DNA of 12,074 nt, taken from assembly GCA_030836705.1 (NCBI GenBank), contig JAUPLZ010000244.1, positions 1 through 12,074 of the forward strand, written 5' to 3'. The notes beneath the pieces were generated by a model, which saw only the letters and a list, made by a program, of their open reading frames with translations, did not search any database and had not been told where the DNA came from. The translations under genes were made by a program, and so were the position numbers. Source of the stretch: Campylobacterota bacterium. Its GTDB lineage: Bacteria; Campylobacterota; Campylobacteria; Campylobacterales; SZUA-545. Below are positions 1-7,051 of this stretch, one piece after another. How positions within the stretch are numbered: the first letter of the stretch is position 1; each line of letters opens with the position of its first letter.

Positions 1-270
1 AGACAGTGGCAAACCCTCTTTTATGAAAACAGGCTTGCAGAATCAGTCATAGAAACCCAGCCTGATTTCGTAAAACTTGCCGAAAGCTTTGGCGGAGTCG
101 GTTTTAGGGTGAAGACAAAAGAAGAGTTTGAAAAAGCAATCAAAGAGGCGGTAAAGCTAAACAAAATAACACTTATAGATGTTGTTATCAATAGAGATGA
201 AAATGTCCTTCCTATGATACCAACCGGCGGCGCTCTTTATAATATGATTTTAATGAACAAGGATCAATAA
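1..270 (+). CDS. ilvB: Acetolactate synthase large subunit, C-terminal end (partial)
   Basis: Frame 1 is open from the first base and gives the last 89 residues of a protein ending NMILMNKDQ. Features typical of the C-terminal thiamine-diphosphate-binding domain of acetolactate synthase are visible: RQWQTLFYENR near the start, QPDFVKLAESFG around residue 20, and the closing PMIPTGGAL. The enzyme condenses two pyruvates, or pyruvate with 2-oxobutyrate, in the first common step of valine, leucine and isoleucine synthesis. It works with the regulatory subunit encoded next. The stop codon shares one base with the ilvH start (TAATG), so the two are translationally coupled, which suits subunits made together. 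The 5' part lies outside the window. ilvI is an equally valid name for this subunit. Confidence 0.95.
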   Translation, partial: RQWQTLFYENRLAESVIETQPDFVKLAESFGGVGFRVKTKEEFEKAIKEAVKLNKITLIDVVINRDENVLPMIPTGGALYNMILMNKDQ

Positions 271-746
271 TGCTTGATGAAAGAAGAATAATCTCAGTTG
301 TTACACTAAACGAACATGGGGTTTTATCGCGTATTTCTGGTCTTTTTGCTGGGCGTGGCTACAATATAGACAGCCTTACGGTTGCCCCTATTCCAAATAG
401 TGAATACTCTCATGTTACTATTGAAACCGCCGGTAATAATAAAATATTAGAGCAAATAGTCAAACAATTGCACAAACTAATACCTGTTCTAAAAGTTACA
501 GAACACCGCCAAGACAACATAGTAGAAAAAGAGATGGCTCTTATAAAAATTCCAGCGAGTGAGAGCATATCAGATATAGATGCACTTTGCAGAGCATACA
601 ACGGCTCTATCGTAAGTACGAGTGAAGATGTTATAGTGCTAATGGTTGCTGATGAGCCAAAAAAAGTAAGAAATTTTGTGAAAATTATCCAAAAATACCA
701 TCCAAAAGAGGTAGCATTAAGTGGCGTCGTAGCCCTAGAGCTATAA
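270..746 (+). CDS. ilvH: Acetolactate synthase small (regulatory) subunit
   Basis: This 158-residue protein has the usual length of IlvH/IlvN. An N-terminal ACT domain covers about residues 5-80, with the family features VLSRISGLFAGRGYNIDSL and HVTIE. A C-terminal acetolactate synthase small-subunit domain covers about 85-157. From family knowledge, the ACT domain binds valine and gives feedback inhibition, while the C-terminal part activates the catalytic subunit. The ATG overlaps the ilvB stop by one base, and an AAGGA motif lies six to seven bases upstream inside ilvB, which fixes the start. lpxD begins three bases after the stop, so ilvB, ilvH and lpxD look like one transcript. The same order occurs in Campylobacter jejuni. 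Confidence 0.96.
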   Translation: MLDERRIISVVTLNEHGVLSRISGLFAGRGYNIDSLTVAPIPNSEYSHVTIETAGNNKILEQIVKQLHKLIPVLKVTEHRQDNIVEKEMALIKIPASESISDIDALCRAYNGSIVSTSEDVIVLMVADEPKKVRNFVKIIQKYHPKEVALSGVVALEL

Positions 747-749
747 GAC

Positions 750-1698
750 ATGAAGCTTAGCGAAATTTTAAAAAACCTAAATATCACCCAAGAGCTTCAA
801 AGAGATGTTGAGATAACCAACATCAACTCTCTTTTTGATGCAAAAAGCGATACGCTCTCTTATGCAATAAGTGCGAAATTTACAGAAGAGCTCAAAAATA
901 CAAAAGCGGCTGCTGTTTTTGTAACCGCCAAAACCAAAGAGTATTTAAACCCAAATGCGATAGCAATCATTGTTGAAAACCCTGAGCTCTATATGGCATA
1001 CTCCATTTTTCAAAAAAAGAATCGAATTACCAAAAAACAATAAAAACAGCATCGATTCAACCGCTAAAATTTTTCCGAATGTAAATCTAGGAAACAATGT
1101 AACAATAGGAAAAAATAGCATCATTATGTCAGGTGCCTACATAGGCGATGATGCAAAGATAGGCGAAAATAGTATCATCTACCCAAATGTTGTAATTTAT
1201 CACGAATGTATCATAGGCAACAGATGTATTATTCATGCCAATACGGTCATAGGAAGTGATGGTTTTGGATATGCTCACACAAAAATCGGCGAGCATATTA
1301 AAATCTATCAAAATGGAAATGTGGTGATAGAAGATGATGTGGAAATAGGTTCAAACACTTCGATAGACAGAGCTGTGTTTAACTCTACTATTATAAAATC
1401 AGGCACAAAAATAGATAATTTGGTTCAAATTTCACACAATACAATCATTGGCGAAAATTCAATAATAGCCGGTCAAACAGGCATAGCTGGCTCTACCGTA
1501 CTTGGTAAAAATGTGACCATGGCTGCACAAAGCGGCGCCGTGGGTCATATAAAAATAGCAGACTTCACAACCATCGCAGCAAGAGGCGGAGTGACAAAAA
1601 ATACAGAAGCAGGAAAAACATATTCTGGTTTCCCAATAATGGAGCACAAAACTTGGCTAAAACTTCAAGCAAAACTAGCAAGGCTACTAAAAAGCTAG
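750..1698 (+). CDS. lpxD: UDP-3-O-acylglucosamine N-acyltransferase LpxD, interrupted by a frameshift
   Basis: LpxD adds the N-linked 3-hydroxyacyl chain to UDP-3-O-acylglucosamine, the third step of lipid A synthesis, in the cytoplasm. Two overlapping frames together encode it. The first (from ATG 750) gives the N-terminal uridine-binding domain up to about YSIF, then runs into a stop at 1041-1043. The second carries the left-handed beta-helix hexapeptide repeats (many I-G-x-N/D units) and the C-terminal helices, ending at TAG 1696-1698. Removing one base from the A7 tract at 1012-1018 joins them into a 315-residue protein, close to the family length. The expected catalytic histidine is present in NLVQISHN (codon 1435-1437, residue 229 of the joined protein, matching His239 of E. 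coli). Both halves look well conserved, so a sequencing error, a slippage-tolerant tract or a recent mutation is more likely than an old pseudogene. LpxD is normally a single-copy essential gene in lipid A producers. Confidence 0.9.
1012..1018 (+). other. lpxD: A7 tract where the lpxD reading frame shifts
   Basis: Seven adenines follow TTTTTC. Upstream of the tract the frame from ATG 750 matches LpxD; downstream the frame one base further on matches. A run of six A would keep a single frame (…I F Q K R I E L…). Dropping one T from the preceding T5 run at 1006-1010 would do the same. The exact site within about 1006-1020 cannot be fixed without related sequences. Confidence 0.8.
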
Positions 1699-1714
1699 TG
1701 AAGTCAAACTAGCT
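1693..1714. terminator. Hairpin between convergent genes, likely bidirectional terminator
   Basis: A perfect 7-bp inverted repeat, AGCTAGT and ACTAGCT, flanks an 8-base loop. It covers the end of lpxD and the end of the convergent minus-strand gene, which stop only 10 bases apart. A T6 run follows at 1720-1725 for plus-strand transcripts. An A5 run at 1689-1693 serves as the T-tract for minus-strand transcripts. This is the layout of an intrinsic terminator used in both directions. Confidence 0.65.
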
Positions 1715-2305
1715 ATATCTTTTTTCTTGCACATAATTATTTATTTGAGAAAGAAGTAGTATTTTGCAGCTATTTTCGACAATATCCATCATTTTTACAA
1801 GATGATTCAAATCCCTAGCGTGCGCATAAACCCCATATCCTCTTATTATCATTATGTTTGAATTCGTCTCTTGAAAATATCTGCTTATCTCAACCTCTGC
1901 CCTATCATACCAATCATCAAAAGACTTTGGGTCATACACGGAAACAACCCCTAGCTCTTTATGACCAAAATAATCAACCGGAACTATCTTGTCATGATTT
2001 AGCGCATAGCTCATTGCATAAGGCGGAAGCGAATAAAGAATAAACTTAGCGTCACTTATGAGCTTATATATTTGAGAGTGGATCTCTGAATCCATACTGG
2101 CTTCTTTCCATCTATAATCTTTATTATGATAAAGAAGTATAAAATCACTCTCTTGCAAATTATCAAAAATAGCCTCTTTTTTATTGATAAGAAACTTATT
2201 AAGCTCAACTCTAGCAGACATAGAGCCGTAATGAATACCTATAATATTTTTTCTAAAAAGAGACAAAGAGATGTGCTCTAGCTTTGAAAAAAGCATTTTC
2301 TCCAT
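1709..2305 (-). CDS. Class II aldolase/adducin-fold protein lacking metal-binding histidines
   Basis: This 198-residue protein of unknown function resembles the class II aldolase/adducin family. Visible matches are IHYGSMSARV (residues 24-33, where aldolases have GNxS), DSEIHSQIY (72-80, retaining Glu74 at the position of the catalytic glutamate), and IRGYGVYAHARDL (154-166) followed by an ENSCKILLL-like helix. In active members such as fuculose-phosphate aldolase the metal is held by an HxH motif and a later His in HHG. Here those positions read Y91-S-L93 and Tyr157, so zinc-dependent aldolase activity is unlikely; a binding or regulatory role is an inference. The frame extends upstream to 2362, but that start would overlap the preceding gene by 53 bases. 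ATG 2305 lies four bases after the preceding stop with a GGAG about ten bases upstream, and ATG 2296 is a possible alternative. It is the last gene of a three-gene operon. Confidence 0.68.
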   Translation of the reverse strand: MEKMLFSKLEHISLSLFRKNIIGIHYGSMSARVELNKFLINKKEAIFDNLQESDFILLYHNKDYRWKEASMDSEIHSQIYKLISDAKFILYSLPPYAMSYALNHDKIVPVDYFGHKELGVVSVYDPKSFDDWYDRAEVEISRYFQETNSNIMIIRGYGVYAHARDLNHLVKMMDIVENSCKILLLSQINNYVQEKRYS

Positions 2306-2309
2306 TTTT

Positions 2310-3578
2310 TTAATACTCCACCATATTTCTTCCATTGTTTTTAGCTTTATAAAGCATATCATCCACTCTTTTTATAAGCTTATCTTTCTCTTCATTTTCG
2401 ATATATTCAACAACACCAAAACTGCAAGTTATATTTTTTACTATATCCATCTCACAACTCTCTATAATGACTCTTAGTTTTTCTGCAACGCCTATGGCGT
2501 ATCTTAAGCTAGTTTCAGGAAGCAGCATAATAAACTCTTCGCCTCCATATCTGGCAAACAAATCAAGTGTTCTTATGTGGTCGTTTACCAAAGAAGATAT
2601 TTTTTTTAACACATAATCACCAACTTGATGACCATATGTATCATTTACCGTTTTAAAATAATCTATATCAAACATTATGAGTGAAAATTCATTCTGAAAT
2701 CTCTGAGATCTTCTTATTTCGGCATCTAACATTTCATTAAATTTATTTCTATTATAAATATTTGTAAGAGGATCTTTTATTGATAGCTCTTTAAATTTCT
2801 CTTTCTCTTTTTCAAAATGCGTTATATCTGTAAAAATAACAAGAAATCTTTTTGGGTTAGAAGATGATATTCTTTTTGCTCTTACCATAAAGGCATTTGC
2901 ATCTATCTTTAGTCCTTCTTCTTGAGTCATATAAATAACTTTTTCCCCTTCTTCATCCAAAGTCTCAAACCAGCTACCGAACTTTTTCTCATTAGCGCTA
3001 TTTTTATTTACAATAAAATCGTCTATGGTCTTATTTTTTTCTTCAAACTCCTCTAGTGTTCTTACTCCAAAAAAATCCATAATAGATTTATTAAGATAGA
3101 AAATCTCTTTACCGTCAGTTATGAGTATAAAATTAGGGCTAGCATCCAGTATAGTCTCTATAAACCATTTTTTTTCTGCCAGCTCCTGTTCGTTTGCAAT
3201 AAAATGAGCAATTTTTGTCATATTGTGTAGCAAAAGTTTATTATCGATTGGTTTTTTGACATATTTATCGATGCCGATATCAATAGCTTTTAAAAAATAC
3301 TCTTCATCGCTAAATGCTGTTGTAATTATAATTGGCGCATCAATATTGATTTTTTTAATCTCTTCGGCCATAGCAAGACCATTCATGATTGGCATTTGAA
3401 TATCGGTTATGACAAGATTTGGCTTATGCTCTTTATATAACTCCAAACCCTCTTTGCCGTCTTTTGCAGTGTAAACCTTATCAACTCTTCTTTGCAAAAA
3501 CCTAAGCAAGCTTTGCCTTATTTCGTCTTCATCCTCTACATACAAAACGGTTAGTCTCTTTAAAGATTCGTCAGCCAT
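2310..3578 (-). CDS. Response regulator with REC, PAS and GGDEF domains (probable diguanylate cyclase)
   Basis: This 422-residue cytoplasmic protein is predicted to make cyclic di-GMP from two GTP under phosphorylation control. The receiver domain (about 8-120) has the acidic pair in YVEDEDE, the phospho-acceptor Asp59 in ITDIQMP and Lys109 in KKP. A PAS-like sensor domain follows (about 137-255, ending IFTDIT). A GGDEF domain (about 264-422) begins KDPLTNIYNR, has DIDYFK with metal-binding Asp305, NDTYGH, and a GGEEF signature at 345-349, a functional variant. An RTLD motif at 336-339 sits five residues before the signature, as expected for the product-inhibition I-site. No membrane segment is seen. 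A GAGGA site five bases before the ATG supports the start. It lies 14 bases after the outer-membrane peptidase gene and four before the aldolase-like gene. No cognate histidine kinase is in the window. Confidence 0.93.
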   Translation of the reverse strand: MADESLKRLTVLYVEDEDEIRQSLLRFLQRRVDKVYTAKDGKEGLELYKEHKPNLVITDIQMPIMNGLAMAEEIKKINIDAPIIITTAFSDEEYFLKAIDIGIDKYVKKPIDNKLLLHNMTKIAHFIANEQELAEKKWFIETILDASPNFILITDGKEIFYLNKSIMDFFGVRTLEEFEEKNKTIDDFIVNKNSANEKKFGSWFETLDEEGEKVIYMTQEEGLKIDANAFMVRAKRISSSNPKRFLVIFTDITHFEKEKEKFKELSIKDPLTNIYNRNKFNEMLDAEIRRSQRFQNEFSLIMFDIDYFKTVNDTYGHQVGDYVLKKISSLVNDHIRTLDLFARYGGEEFIMLLPETSLRYAIGVAEKLRVIIESCEMDIVKNITCSFGVVEYIENEEKDKLIKRVDDMLYKAKNNGRNMVEY

Positions 3579-3592
3579 ACATTCCTCTTATG

Positions 3593-6229
3593 TCAAAATC
3601 CTGCGCCAATATCAAAAAATATAGTCTCTTCTTCTAATGATTCACTATTTTTGACATATCTTAAAGAAGCCAAAAAAGGAAACTTATGTATAAAGAGAAG
3701 CTCCATATTAAACGATGCCACTTCCTCTTGTATTTTTGATTTTTCGTACTCGCTCTCATCAAGCCAAACACTCTCATGTCTGAGCGAAAGAGATGCTCTT
3801 CTCAATGATACTGGAAAAACCATAAAATACTTATTTATATTGATTACTTTTTCGACTTCAAAAAAAATTCTGCCCACACCGCTTGCATGATAATCGCCAT
3901 CAAGCCCTCTAAGCCAAAAATTTGTCATATCGCCTTTTAAATCCGGATAACCTAAAAGCTCTACGCTTTTCTCTTGCGATTTTGTGTATTTTGCCCCTGC
4001 CCTTACAAATCCCTCATACGGCAAACTCTCGATTGCATTTAGCCATCCGCCATAAGAGTTTATACCCATATCGTTTTTTGTATATAAGGCTATGTCAATT
4101 GATTTATTTACTCCAAAAGAGAGTGGATATTGTTCGTTTTCTTCATAATGAAGCGAAGTAATAAGCGGATTTTTATCTTCGTAACTATTTAAATCATCGT
4201 CATAAGTGTATCCATAAAACTGAACAAAGCTTTGCTTTCTTCCTTTGTGCATAAGCGGAATTTTTAAATATCCATAAACACTATAATCTTTTTCATTTTC
4301 TTCAAGTTCGGCTTCTAATATTTTTGTGCCGCCGAATCCAAAATCTATAAAATATCTACTGTTTGAGTATCCGCTATTTAAAAATTTACCACCGAAAAAA
4401 TCAAAATACCCTATGTTTAACTCATTGTAGAGCATGGGATCTGAAAAAAGAAAATTAAACTCATAAACATAATCATCGTCGCTAGAATAAGAGATAAACG
4501 GATAAAGCAGTGTGTATTTTAAGTTTGCTAGCTCGTTGTAGCTCTTTTTTTCTATGATTTTTTTATCATACTTGCTAAAGTCGATATTTAGATTTAGCTC
4601 GGAAAAATAACTAACTTCAAAAGGCAGTTCATCTATCTCTTCTGTCTGCGATATCACATAGTGATAGCCATCGCCCTTGATTGTAGCTGCTAGAATCATT
4701 TCGCTGTCTATTATTTTTGCATCTACAATATTGTCAGCTTCGCTTAATCTTTTTATCTTATTGCCGTCAAAACAAAAAAGAGAACTTCCGTATTTTGTAT
4801 TTGCAATAAAATATATTTTATTCTCTTTTACTTCTGCTATTTTTGACCAATAACCATCAATAGTAAAAATGGCTGCTTTGTCTTTATATAGTGTTCGTTT
4901 TTTGCCATCTTGCTTGAAGTAAAAAACCGCTCCATTTTCATCCATCATCGCTTTTGAATTAGCCTTTGCGATAAATTCGCCATTTTTGTAGAGCCTAGGT
5001 TCATCAAATGAATTATTTATGTCAAAATAGATTAGATTTTCATCTTTTTTATCCATCATGTATTTTGAATTTGAGTCTGGCAAAAATCGCATCTCTTCAT
5101 CAATCAGTCCATATTCTGTTGTAAAAATTGTCGTTTGCGCGCTTGAAGCGGTGTAAAAATTTTGATCAATCAAAAAAGGCTTGCCAAAATCCCATGAGCC
5201 TCTTTTTTGTGTTAGATTTTTTGTTTTTTTATCAAAAATATTTATAGCAGGCTTTGAAACCAAATCTGAGCTCATAAAGTAGATATTGTTTTCATCTCTA
5301 TTTATATCTACAAAAATTTTACTAAAAACTACCGTCTCGCCCTCTAAATACTTTAGCACTTTTGCATCTTGGTAAAAATAATCTACAAAATCCGAAAAAA
5401 TATCATCATAACTAACTCCAAAATGAGTCAAAAAAGAGCTGCTAAACATTAAAGGATTAATAAAATGCCTTGAGTGAATTTTGAAAAACTCATTTGTCTT
5501 GTCTATGCCGTATTTTTTGGCTAGATACAAAAAAAAGTAACCGCCGATTATGTATTTTTCTTCGGTATACGGAAAGTCTATATGGTCGTTTTTTAGCCTT
5601 ACCGCATCAAGCTTGTTTTCTTTTAAAAGAGCATAAAAAAGCGCCTTTAACGCGCCGTTATAGAGCCTTCCGCCATTTTTAAAGCGAGATTCATTTAAGA
5701 CAGCATTGCCTTCTAGTGCAAATGTAGGCAAAAGCGAATTTGGATAAGTAAAAAGAGGGATAGGAAAGCTTGGAAAAATAGGCAGATAGTTGTTCCCAAA
5801 AATCGTATGCAGCCCTTTTGAGACTTCGGAATCTTTTGCGCTTACTTGATATATGTGGGCTAACTCATGAATCAAAATAGTTTTTAGCCAAGATTTATAG
5901 CCAAAATAATCAACCTCACTAGCTCCAGCTCCGTAAAAAAATGCGATATTGTTTAAAATCGGCGAAGCAAACGCATTTGCTACTTGATTATTTGAAGAGG
6001 CAAGGATTATTGAGAGTCTATCGTCAAGCTCAAAGCCAAAAGAGCTATCATATTCATACATCAAAAGCTCTGCCAAAAAATCTGTCATAAACGCCTCATC
6101 GCTATATTCATCGGCAAATACAATATCAAATGTTTTAGATTCGCTAATATTGTAATTTTTGTCAGACGGATTTACAAAACCGGCATATAAGATATTTAAA
6201 AAAAATATAAAAATTATTAAGTACTTCAT
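3593..6229 (-). CDS. Predicted outer-membrane protein with an HELAH metallopeptidase domain, propeller-like region and C-terminal beta barrel
   Basis: This is an 878-residue exported protein that I do not recognise as a named family. A signal peptide is clear (MKYLIIFIFFLNILYA, cleavage near residue 16). Residues about 30-290 look like a zinc peptidase of the MA clan: HELAH at 121-125 gives two histidine ligands and the catalytic glutamate, and Glu173 in ALEGNA, about 50 residues later, is a good third ligand. Residues about 300-530 contain repeated short units with YF, LY and DG turns, such as ENLIYFD, GAVFYFKQD and NKIYFIA, suggesting a TolB/WD40-like propeller. From about 570 to the end, alternating aromatic and polar stretches and the terminal Phe (FFDIGAGF) suggest an outer-membrane barrel. 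The protein would then be anchored in the outer membrane with its peptidase domain in the periplasm or outside; the substrate is unknown. It heads a minus-strand operon with a diguanylate cyclase. The ribosome binding site is weak (TTTAGAA). The peptidase motif is well supported; the propeller and barrel are inferred. Confidence 0.75.
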   Translation of the reverse strand: MKYLIIFIFFLNILYAGFVNPSDKNYNISESKTFDIVFADEYSDEAFMTDFLAELLMYEYDSSFGFELDDRLSIILASSNNQVANAFASPILNNIAFFYGAGASEVDYFGYKSWLKTILIHELAHIYQVSAKDSEVSKGLHTIFGNNYLPIFPSFPIPLFTYPNSLLPTFALEGNAVLNESRFKNGGRLYNGALKALFYALLKENKLDAVRLKNDHIDFPYTEEKYIIGGYFFLYLAKKYGIDKTNEFFKIHSRHFINPLMFSSSFLTHFGVSYDDIFSDFVDYFYQDAKVLKYLEGETVVFSKIFVDINRDENNIYFMSSDLVSKPAINIFDKKTKNLTQKRGSWDFGKPFLIDQNFYTASSAQTTIFTTEYGLIDEEMRFLPDSNSKYMMDKKDENLIYFDINNSFDEPRLYKNGEFIAKANSKAMMDENGAVFYFKQDGKKRTLYKDKAAIFTIDGYWSKIAEVKENKIYFIANTKYGSSLFCFDGNKIKRLSEADNIVDAKIIDSEMILAATIKGDGYHYVISQTEEIDELPFEVSYFSELNLNIDFSKYDKKIIEKKSYNELANLKYTLLYPFISYSSDDDYVYEFNFLFSDPMLYNELNIGYFDFFGGKFLNSGYSNSRYFIDFGFGGTKILEAELEENEKDYSVYGYLKIPLMHKGRKQSFVQFYGYTYDDDLNSYEDKNPLITSLHYEENEQYPLSFGVNKSIDIALYTKNDMGINSYGGWLNAIESLPYEGFVRAGAKYTKSQEKSVELLGYPDLKGDMTNFWLRGLDGDYHASGVGRIFFEVEKVININKYFMVFPVSLRRASLSLRHESVWLDESEYEKSKIQEEVASFNMELLFIHKFPFLASLRYVKNSESLEEETIFFDIGAGF

Positions 6230-6240
6230 TTCTAAATTTT

Positions 6241-6249
6241 ATCATACCA
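6241..6249 (-). promoter_or_regulatory. Probable extended -10 promoter for the minus-strand peptidase/GGDEF operon
   Basis: Read on the minus strand, TGG-TATGAT fits an extended -10 element (TGn followed by a TATAAT-like hexamer). It ends 11 bases before the ATG at 6229, so the 5' leader would be only a few bases long. No -35 match is evident, which is common in Campylobacterota promoters. This is inferred from sequence only. Confidence 0.45.
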
Positions 6250-6258
6250 ATACTTGTG

Positions 6259-6264
6259 TATAAT
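6259..6264 (+). promoter_or_regulatory. TATAAT -10 box upstream of bioD
   Basis: A consensus TATAAT lies seven bases before the bioD ATG (6272). Transcription would begin close to the start codon, giving a leaderless or near-leaderless mRNA. No Shine-Dalgarno motif is seen before this ATG, which is consistent. It stands back to back with the minus-strand promoter candidate at 6241-6249. Confidence 0.55.
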
Positions 6265-6271
6265 TTACTTC

Positions 6272-6910
6272 ATGAAACCAAAAAAACGCTTTTTAATAAC
6301 AGCATCAAACACAAACTGCGGCAAAACATTCGTAACGCTTAAATTGCTACAAGAATTTGCAAAAAACGGATACAAAGTTGGAGCTTTTAAGCCGATAGAA
6401 ACAGGTGTAGAAAATCTTCCTCATGACGGCACGGCACTCCTTGAAAAATGCAAAGAACTAAACAGTGATTTTAAAAATATAACAATTGACTATGTCGTGC
6501 CAATCAAACACTCTCTTGCAGCGGCTCCGTATGTATCCAAAAAAGAGTCGATTGATTTCAAAAAAATTCAAAGCGCATTAAAAAAAATAGAATCAGTATG
6601 CGATGTTGTTTTTATAGAAACAGCGGGCGGTATTATGACGCCGATTGATGATGATTTTTTTGTTATTGATTTTGCAAGATTTTTTGATGCGAATGTTATT
6701 TTTATAACCACCGATAAACTAGGAACGATAAGCGAAACACTTGTAAATCACTATTTTTTAAATAACAAAAACATTAAATTCAACTGGTGTATCAACCTTT
6801 TTGGTTCAATTGAAGAGTTTAATAAAATCAACAGACCTTTTCTGGATAATCACTTTGATAAGCTATTCTTAATTCCAACTGATATTAAAGAGTTTGTTAC
6901 AATTTTATGA
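6272..6910 (+). CDS. bioD: Dethiobiotin synthetase (ATP-dependent)
   Basis: This 212-residue cytoplasmic enzyme closes the ureido ring of dethiobiotin from diaminopelargonate, CO2 and ATP, the penultimate step of biotin synthesis. It shows the BioD P-loop as TASNTNCGKT (residues 10-19, Lys18), the substrate-binding FKPIETG (39-45, Lys40), HDG with Asp52, and ETAGG (116-120), where many relatives have EGAGG. It is slightly shorter than the roughly 225 residues of E. coli BioD, mainly at the C-terminus. The frame is open back to a TTG at 6254, but ATG 6272 places the protein start just before the P-loop strand, as in the family, and lies after the likely -10 box. No other biotin genes are nearby. 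The stop overlaps a promoter-like sequence for the next unit. Confidence 0.93.
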   Translation: MKPKKRFLITASNTNCGKTFVTLKLLQEFAKNGYKVGAFKPIETGVENLPHDGTALLEKCKELNSDFKNITIDYVVPIKHSLAAAPYVSKKESIDFKKIQSALKKIESVCDVVFIETAGGIMTPIDDDFFVIDFARFFDANVIFITTDKLGTISETLVNHYFLNNKNIKFNWCINLFGSIEEFNKINRPFLDNHFDKLFLIPTDIKEFVTIL

Positions 6911-6916
6911 TACAAT
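6908..6916 (+). promoter_or_regulatory. Extended -10 promoter for the short frame and lipoprotein gene
   Basis: TGA-TACAAT is a good extended -10 (TGn plus a hexamer one base off TATAAT). It overlaps the bioD stop codon. Predicted transcription would begin near 6923, giving a leader of about 37 bases before the ATG at 6960. This supports separate expression of the downstream unit. Confidence 0.5.
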
Positions 6917-6959
6917 CACTCACGCTAAGCCGTGTACGATTTGCCAATTAGGAGTCATA

Positions 6960-7040
6960 ATGACCCCTATCTCGCCTTTAGGCGAAGCTTTAGTGAATGA
7001 ATATAATTTGGACTTGTTCAAATTATATGAGAAATATTAA
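6960..7040 (+). CDS. Candidate 26-codon small protein or leader peptide
   Basis: A short frame encodes 26 residues beginning MTPISPLGEALV and ending LFKLYEKY. An AGGAG site at 6950-6954 with five-base spacing precedes the ATG, as good as any ribosome binding site in the window. The stop at 7038-7040 is 11 bases before the ATG of the lipoprotein gene, with that gene's own AGGAG in between. I do not recognise the peptide. It has no signal peptide and could form an amphipathic helix in its second half. A 10-bp hairpin lies within its last codons, so translation of the frame would melt that hairpin. It may be a true small protein or a leader coupling translation to the lipoprotein. Chance occurrence cannot be excluded at this length. 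Confidence 0.5.
   Translation: MTPISPLGEALVNEYNLDLFKLYEKY
7001..7028 (+). promoter_or_regulatory. 10-bp perfect hairpin upstream of the lipoprotein gene
   Basis: ATATAATTTG and its exact reverse complement CAAATTATAT flank the 8-base loop GACTTGTT. The stem is AT-rich. It lies inside the candidate short frame and ends 13 bases before the lipoprotein Shine-Dalgarno (7042-7046), which it does not cover. A smaller hairpin (TCGCC-TTTA-GGCGA, 6972-6985) lies upstream. There is no T-run after it, so it does not look like a terminator; a role in mRNA stability or translation is inferred. Confidence 0.45.
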
Positions 7041-7051
7041 TAGGAGAAAAA

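Noticed and set aside
410..787. Antisense frame of 125 codons over ilvH
   Set aside because: It is a shadow of a well-supported conserved gene, with no ribosome binding site or recognisable domain. Other opposite-strand frames (for example 1129-1311, 3651-3890, 8224-8484, 10839-11108, 11846-12028) were rejected for the same reason.
1011..1020. Programmed -1 ribosomal frameshift on A-AAA-AAG in lpxD
   Set aside because: The heptamer is a classic slippery site, but a -1 shift leads into the third frame, not the one carrying the rest of LpxD. A +1 or -2 change is needed, so slippage or loss of one A fits better.
970..1698. Separate gene for a short hexapeptide-repeat acyltransferase starting at TTG 970
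   Set aside because: It lacks a ribosome binding site, and its first residues are an out-of-frame reading of the LpxD N-terminal domain. It is the second half of frameshifted lpxD.
1709..2362. Longer aldolase-like protein starting at 2362
   Set aside because: It would overlap the GGDEF gene by 53 bases, and the extra residues (MICFIKLKTMEEIWW…) are the GGDEF C-terminal region read in another frame. ATG 2305 is better placed.
6254..6910. bioD start at TTG 6254
   Set aside because: This would put the -10 box inside the coding region and add residues CIIYF before the usual start. ATG 6272 fits the family.
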